Of a stretch of 5,524 nucleotides of DNA, positions 4,304 to 5,524 are shown in pieces; within the stretch, counting starts at the first letter, position 1; each line of letters opens with the position of its first letter. Source of the stretch: Verrucomicrobiales bacterium (GTDB taxonomy: Bacteria; Verrucomicrobiota; Verrucomicrobiia; Verrucomicrobiales; Akkermansiaceae); NCBI GenBank assembly GCA_003527555.1, contig DPWT01000119.1, positions 1 through 5,524 on the forward strand, written 5' to 3'. Both the position numbers and the translations under genes were made by a program. Below the pieces are notes generated by a model, which was not told where the DNA came from, ran no database searches, and saw only the letters and a program-made list of their open reading frames with translations.

Positions 4304-5524
4304 ATGAGATTTATTGATTTTAGTATTTTATTTTCTCTGTGTATTGGCTCGCTCAACGCACAACTTAACGCGCCCCATAAAGAGGGTGACGGCTTGCCCG
4401 GCTCCGACTTTGCCGACATGCCAAAAACGCCTAACAGCATTCGCGTCGATCACGATGGCACAATGGAGATGAACTCCAAAAAAGGCACTCTTTTGTTTAT
4501 TGGTAAAGTGAATGTGAAAGGCGATAACGGAGTGGAATTGAAAGCAAGTCGCGTATCTGTAAACACCCAAAAAGAAACAGCATTACTTACCGGACAGGTC
4601 TCAGTAAGACAAAAAGCGACGACTCATCACGACGGCGCTATCAAACCAGGCATCCAGATGTTCGCTGACCGAGTTTCCTTAGATGGAAAAAAGAAAGTCA
4701 TCACACTCACTGGAAACGTCAGTATTTATCAAGGGGCAACACTACATCGTAGTCAACGTGCCATTTACGATTACGGTAACAGATACCTCGATACACGCGG
4801 CCTCGCCAGTGGATTGGGACCCATTCTTTTGGAATCTGATCGATTTACTGCAATAGAACGTAACGGTAAAAAAATCTTAATTGGGGGAAATGCCAATATC
4901 ACTACACACGATGTCAGCGAGCCAAATTTCTGGTTGAGATCCGATCGTACGACCATTTATCCTGACGAAAGAATCATCTTTAAAAACCTGCGTATTTATG
5001 CCGGAGATACTGCCATTTTTTGGCTTCCCTATTTATCGCAGCCGCTTGATTCAGACCTTGGTTATCATTTTATTCCTGGAGCAAGATCAAACTGGGGGTT
5101 TTTCCTGCTAAATCGCTACGGTATTATGCTTGGCGGCGTAAAAGACGAGGAGACCGGTGCACGTAATGATGCATGGCTTCTATCACAATGGAATTTTGAT
5201 ATCCGCTCCCGACGTGGCCTAGGAGTTGGTGTGGATTTGTTCGATATGCGCCTGGATGACAATCCCAATCTCGGCTGGCTCAAGTTTTATTACCTCAATG
5301 ACATGGATGCCTCACTTGAGCGCTCTGCCGAACCTAGAGGATACGTAAATGAAGATCGCTGGAAACTTGAACTCAAGCATCGTGCCGATCTGCGAGAACA
5401 AGGTGAACAACGCACATATCTGGACTTTGATATCACCGCCTTGAGTGATCGGTTTTTCCTAGAAGACTTCGAACCCGGCACCTTCAAAATTGATCCTAAT
5501 CCAAATAATGAAGTGGGTATATTT
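4304..5524 (+). CDS. lptD: LptD-like LPS-assembly outer-membrane protein (3' end outside the window)
   Basis: 407 codons are visible, open to the window end. In didermic bacteria, LptD with LptE forms the outer-membrane channel that inserts LPS into the outer leaflet. Residues 1-19 look like a signal peptide (short, one Arg, cleavage probably after SLNA). Residues about 50-235 show repeated OstA/LptA-type strands: 'TLLFIGKVNVKGDNGVELKA', then 'VSVNTQKETALLTGQVSV', then 'VITLTGNVSIYQGATLHRSQ'. The segment from about 228 ('LRIYAGDTAIFWLPYL', then 'GYHFIPGARSNWGFFLLNRYG') matches the linker into the LptD beta-barrel, which begins there and is cut by the window end. Full LptD proteins are usually about 700-1000 residues. 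The only Cys visible is C13, in the signal peptide. The ATG at 4304 is the only usual start codon after the in-frame TAA at 4214, and no Shine-Dalgarno precedes it. Confidence 0.82.
   Translation, partial: MRFIDFSILFSLCIGSLNAQLNAPHKEGDGLPGSDFADMPKTPNSIRVDHDGTMEMNSKKGTLLFIGKVNVKGDNGVELKASRVSVNTQKETALLTGQVSVRQKATTHHDGAIKPGIQMFADRVSLDGKKKVITLTGNVSIYQGATLHRSQRAIYDYGNRYLDTRGLASGLGPILLESDRFTAIERNGKKILIGGNANITTHDVSEPNFWLRSDRTTIYPDERIIFKNLRIYAGDTAIFWLPYLSQPLDSDLGYHFIPGARSNWGFFLLNRYGIMLGGVKDEETGARNDAWLLSQWNFDIRSRRGLGVGVDLFDMRLDDNPNLGWLKFYYLNDMDASLERSAEPRGYVNEDRWKLELKHRADLREQGEQRTYLDFDITALSDRFFLEDFEPGTFKIDPNPNNEVGIF

Noticed and set aside
4304..4363. Lipoprotein signal around C13 of the LptD-like protein
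   Set aside because: The residues before C13 (F-S-L) do not fit a lipobox, because the -1 position is Leu rather than Gly, Ala or Ser.
4328..5487. Several - strand open frames (4328-4570, 4771-4956, 5290-5487)
   Set aside because: All lie opposite the LptD-like gene, which has strong domain support, and their translations show no domains.

Overview
The window looks like an ordinary chromosomal segment from a Verrucomicrobiota bacterium, most likely class Opitutia (Puniceicoccales / Coraliomargarita-like). Four lines of evidence point there. The first gene ends in the Asp-rich 'DSDLDGIGNLLEYAFGGDP' tail domain common in large secreted proteins of that group. RecA has the motifs '[10 protein letters not shown]' and '[18 protein letters not shown]'. 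The recA upstream region carries sites close to the LexA motif reported for Verrucomicrobia, TGTTC-N4-GAACA. The last gene is an LptD-like outer-membrane protein of the type seen in these didermic bacteria. Base composition is moderate and fairly even, and there are no transposase, integrase, phage or CRISPR signals.

Layout: (1) 1-519, + strand, the 3' end of a secreted-protein gene, converging on (2) recA, 707-1870, - strand. The 187-bp gap between them holds a 36-bp near-perfect palindrome, probably a shared terminator. (3) 1871-2034 is a divergent control region with candidate recA promoters and a tandem row of two to three LexA-like boxes. (4) 2035-2640, + strand, a glyoxalase II-type metallo-beta-lactamase-fold hydrolase. 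(5) 2870-4216, + strand, three small membrane-protein genes: a DUF883/YqjD/ElaB-type tail-anchored protein built on 11-residue repeats, a superfamily III holin-like YqjE-type protein, and a small basic YqjK-like protein that overlaps its neighbour by 22 bp. (6) 4304 to the window end, + strand, the N-terminal 407 codons of an lptD-like gene.

Functionally, recA with its operator row is an SOS unit. The three small genes reproduce the E. coli yqjD-yqjE-yqjK order, a membrane-associated stress/stationary-phase module. Here they are followed on the same strand by an LPS-export gene, which suggests an envelope-related transcription unit. Most starts in the window (recA, the DUF883 gene, the holin-like gene, lptD) lack a recognisable Shine-Dalgarno sequence.

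Nothing here is clearly a new defence or mobile system. The points most worth following are the recA operator array, the convergent palindrome, the conserved yqjDEK-like gene order in a distant phylum, and the LEA-like 11-residue repeats.
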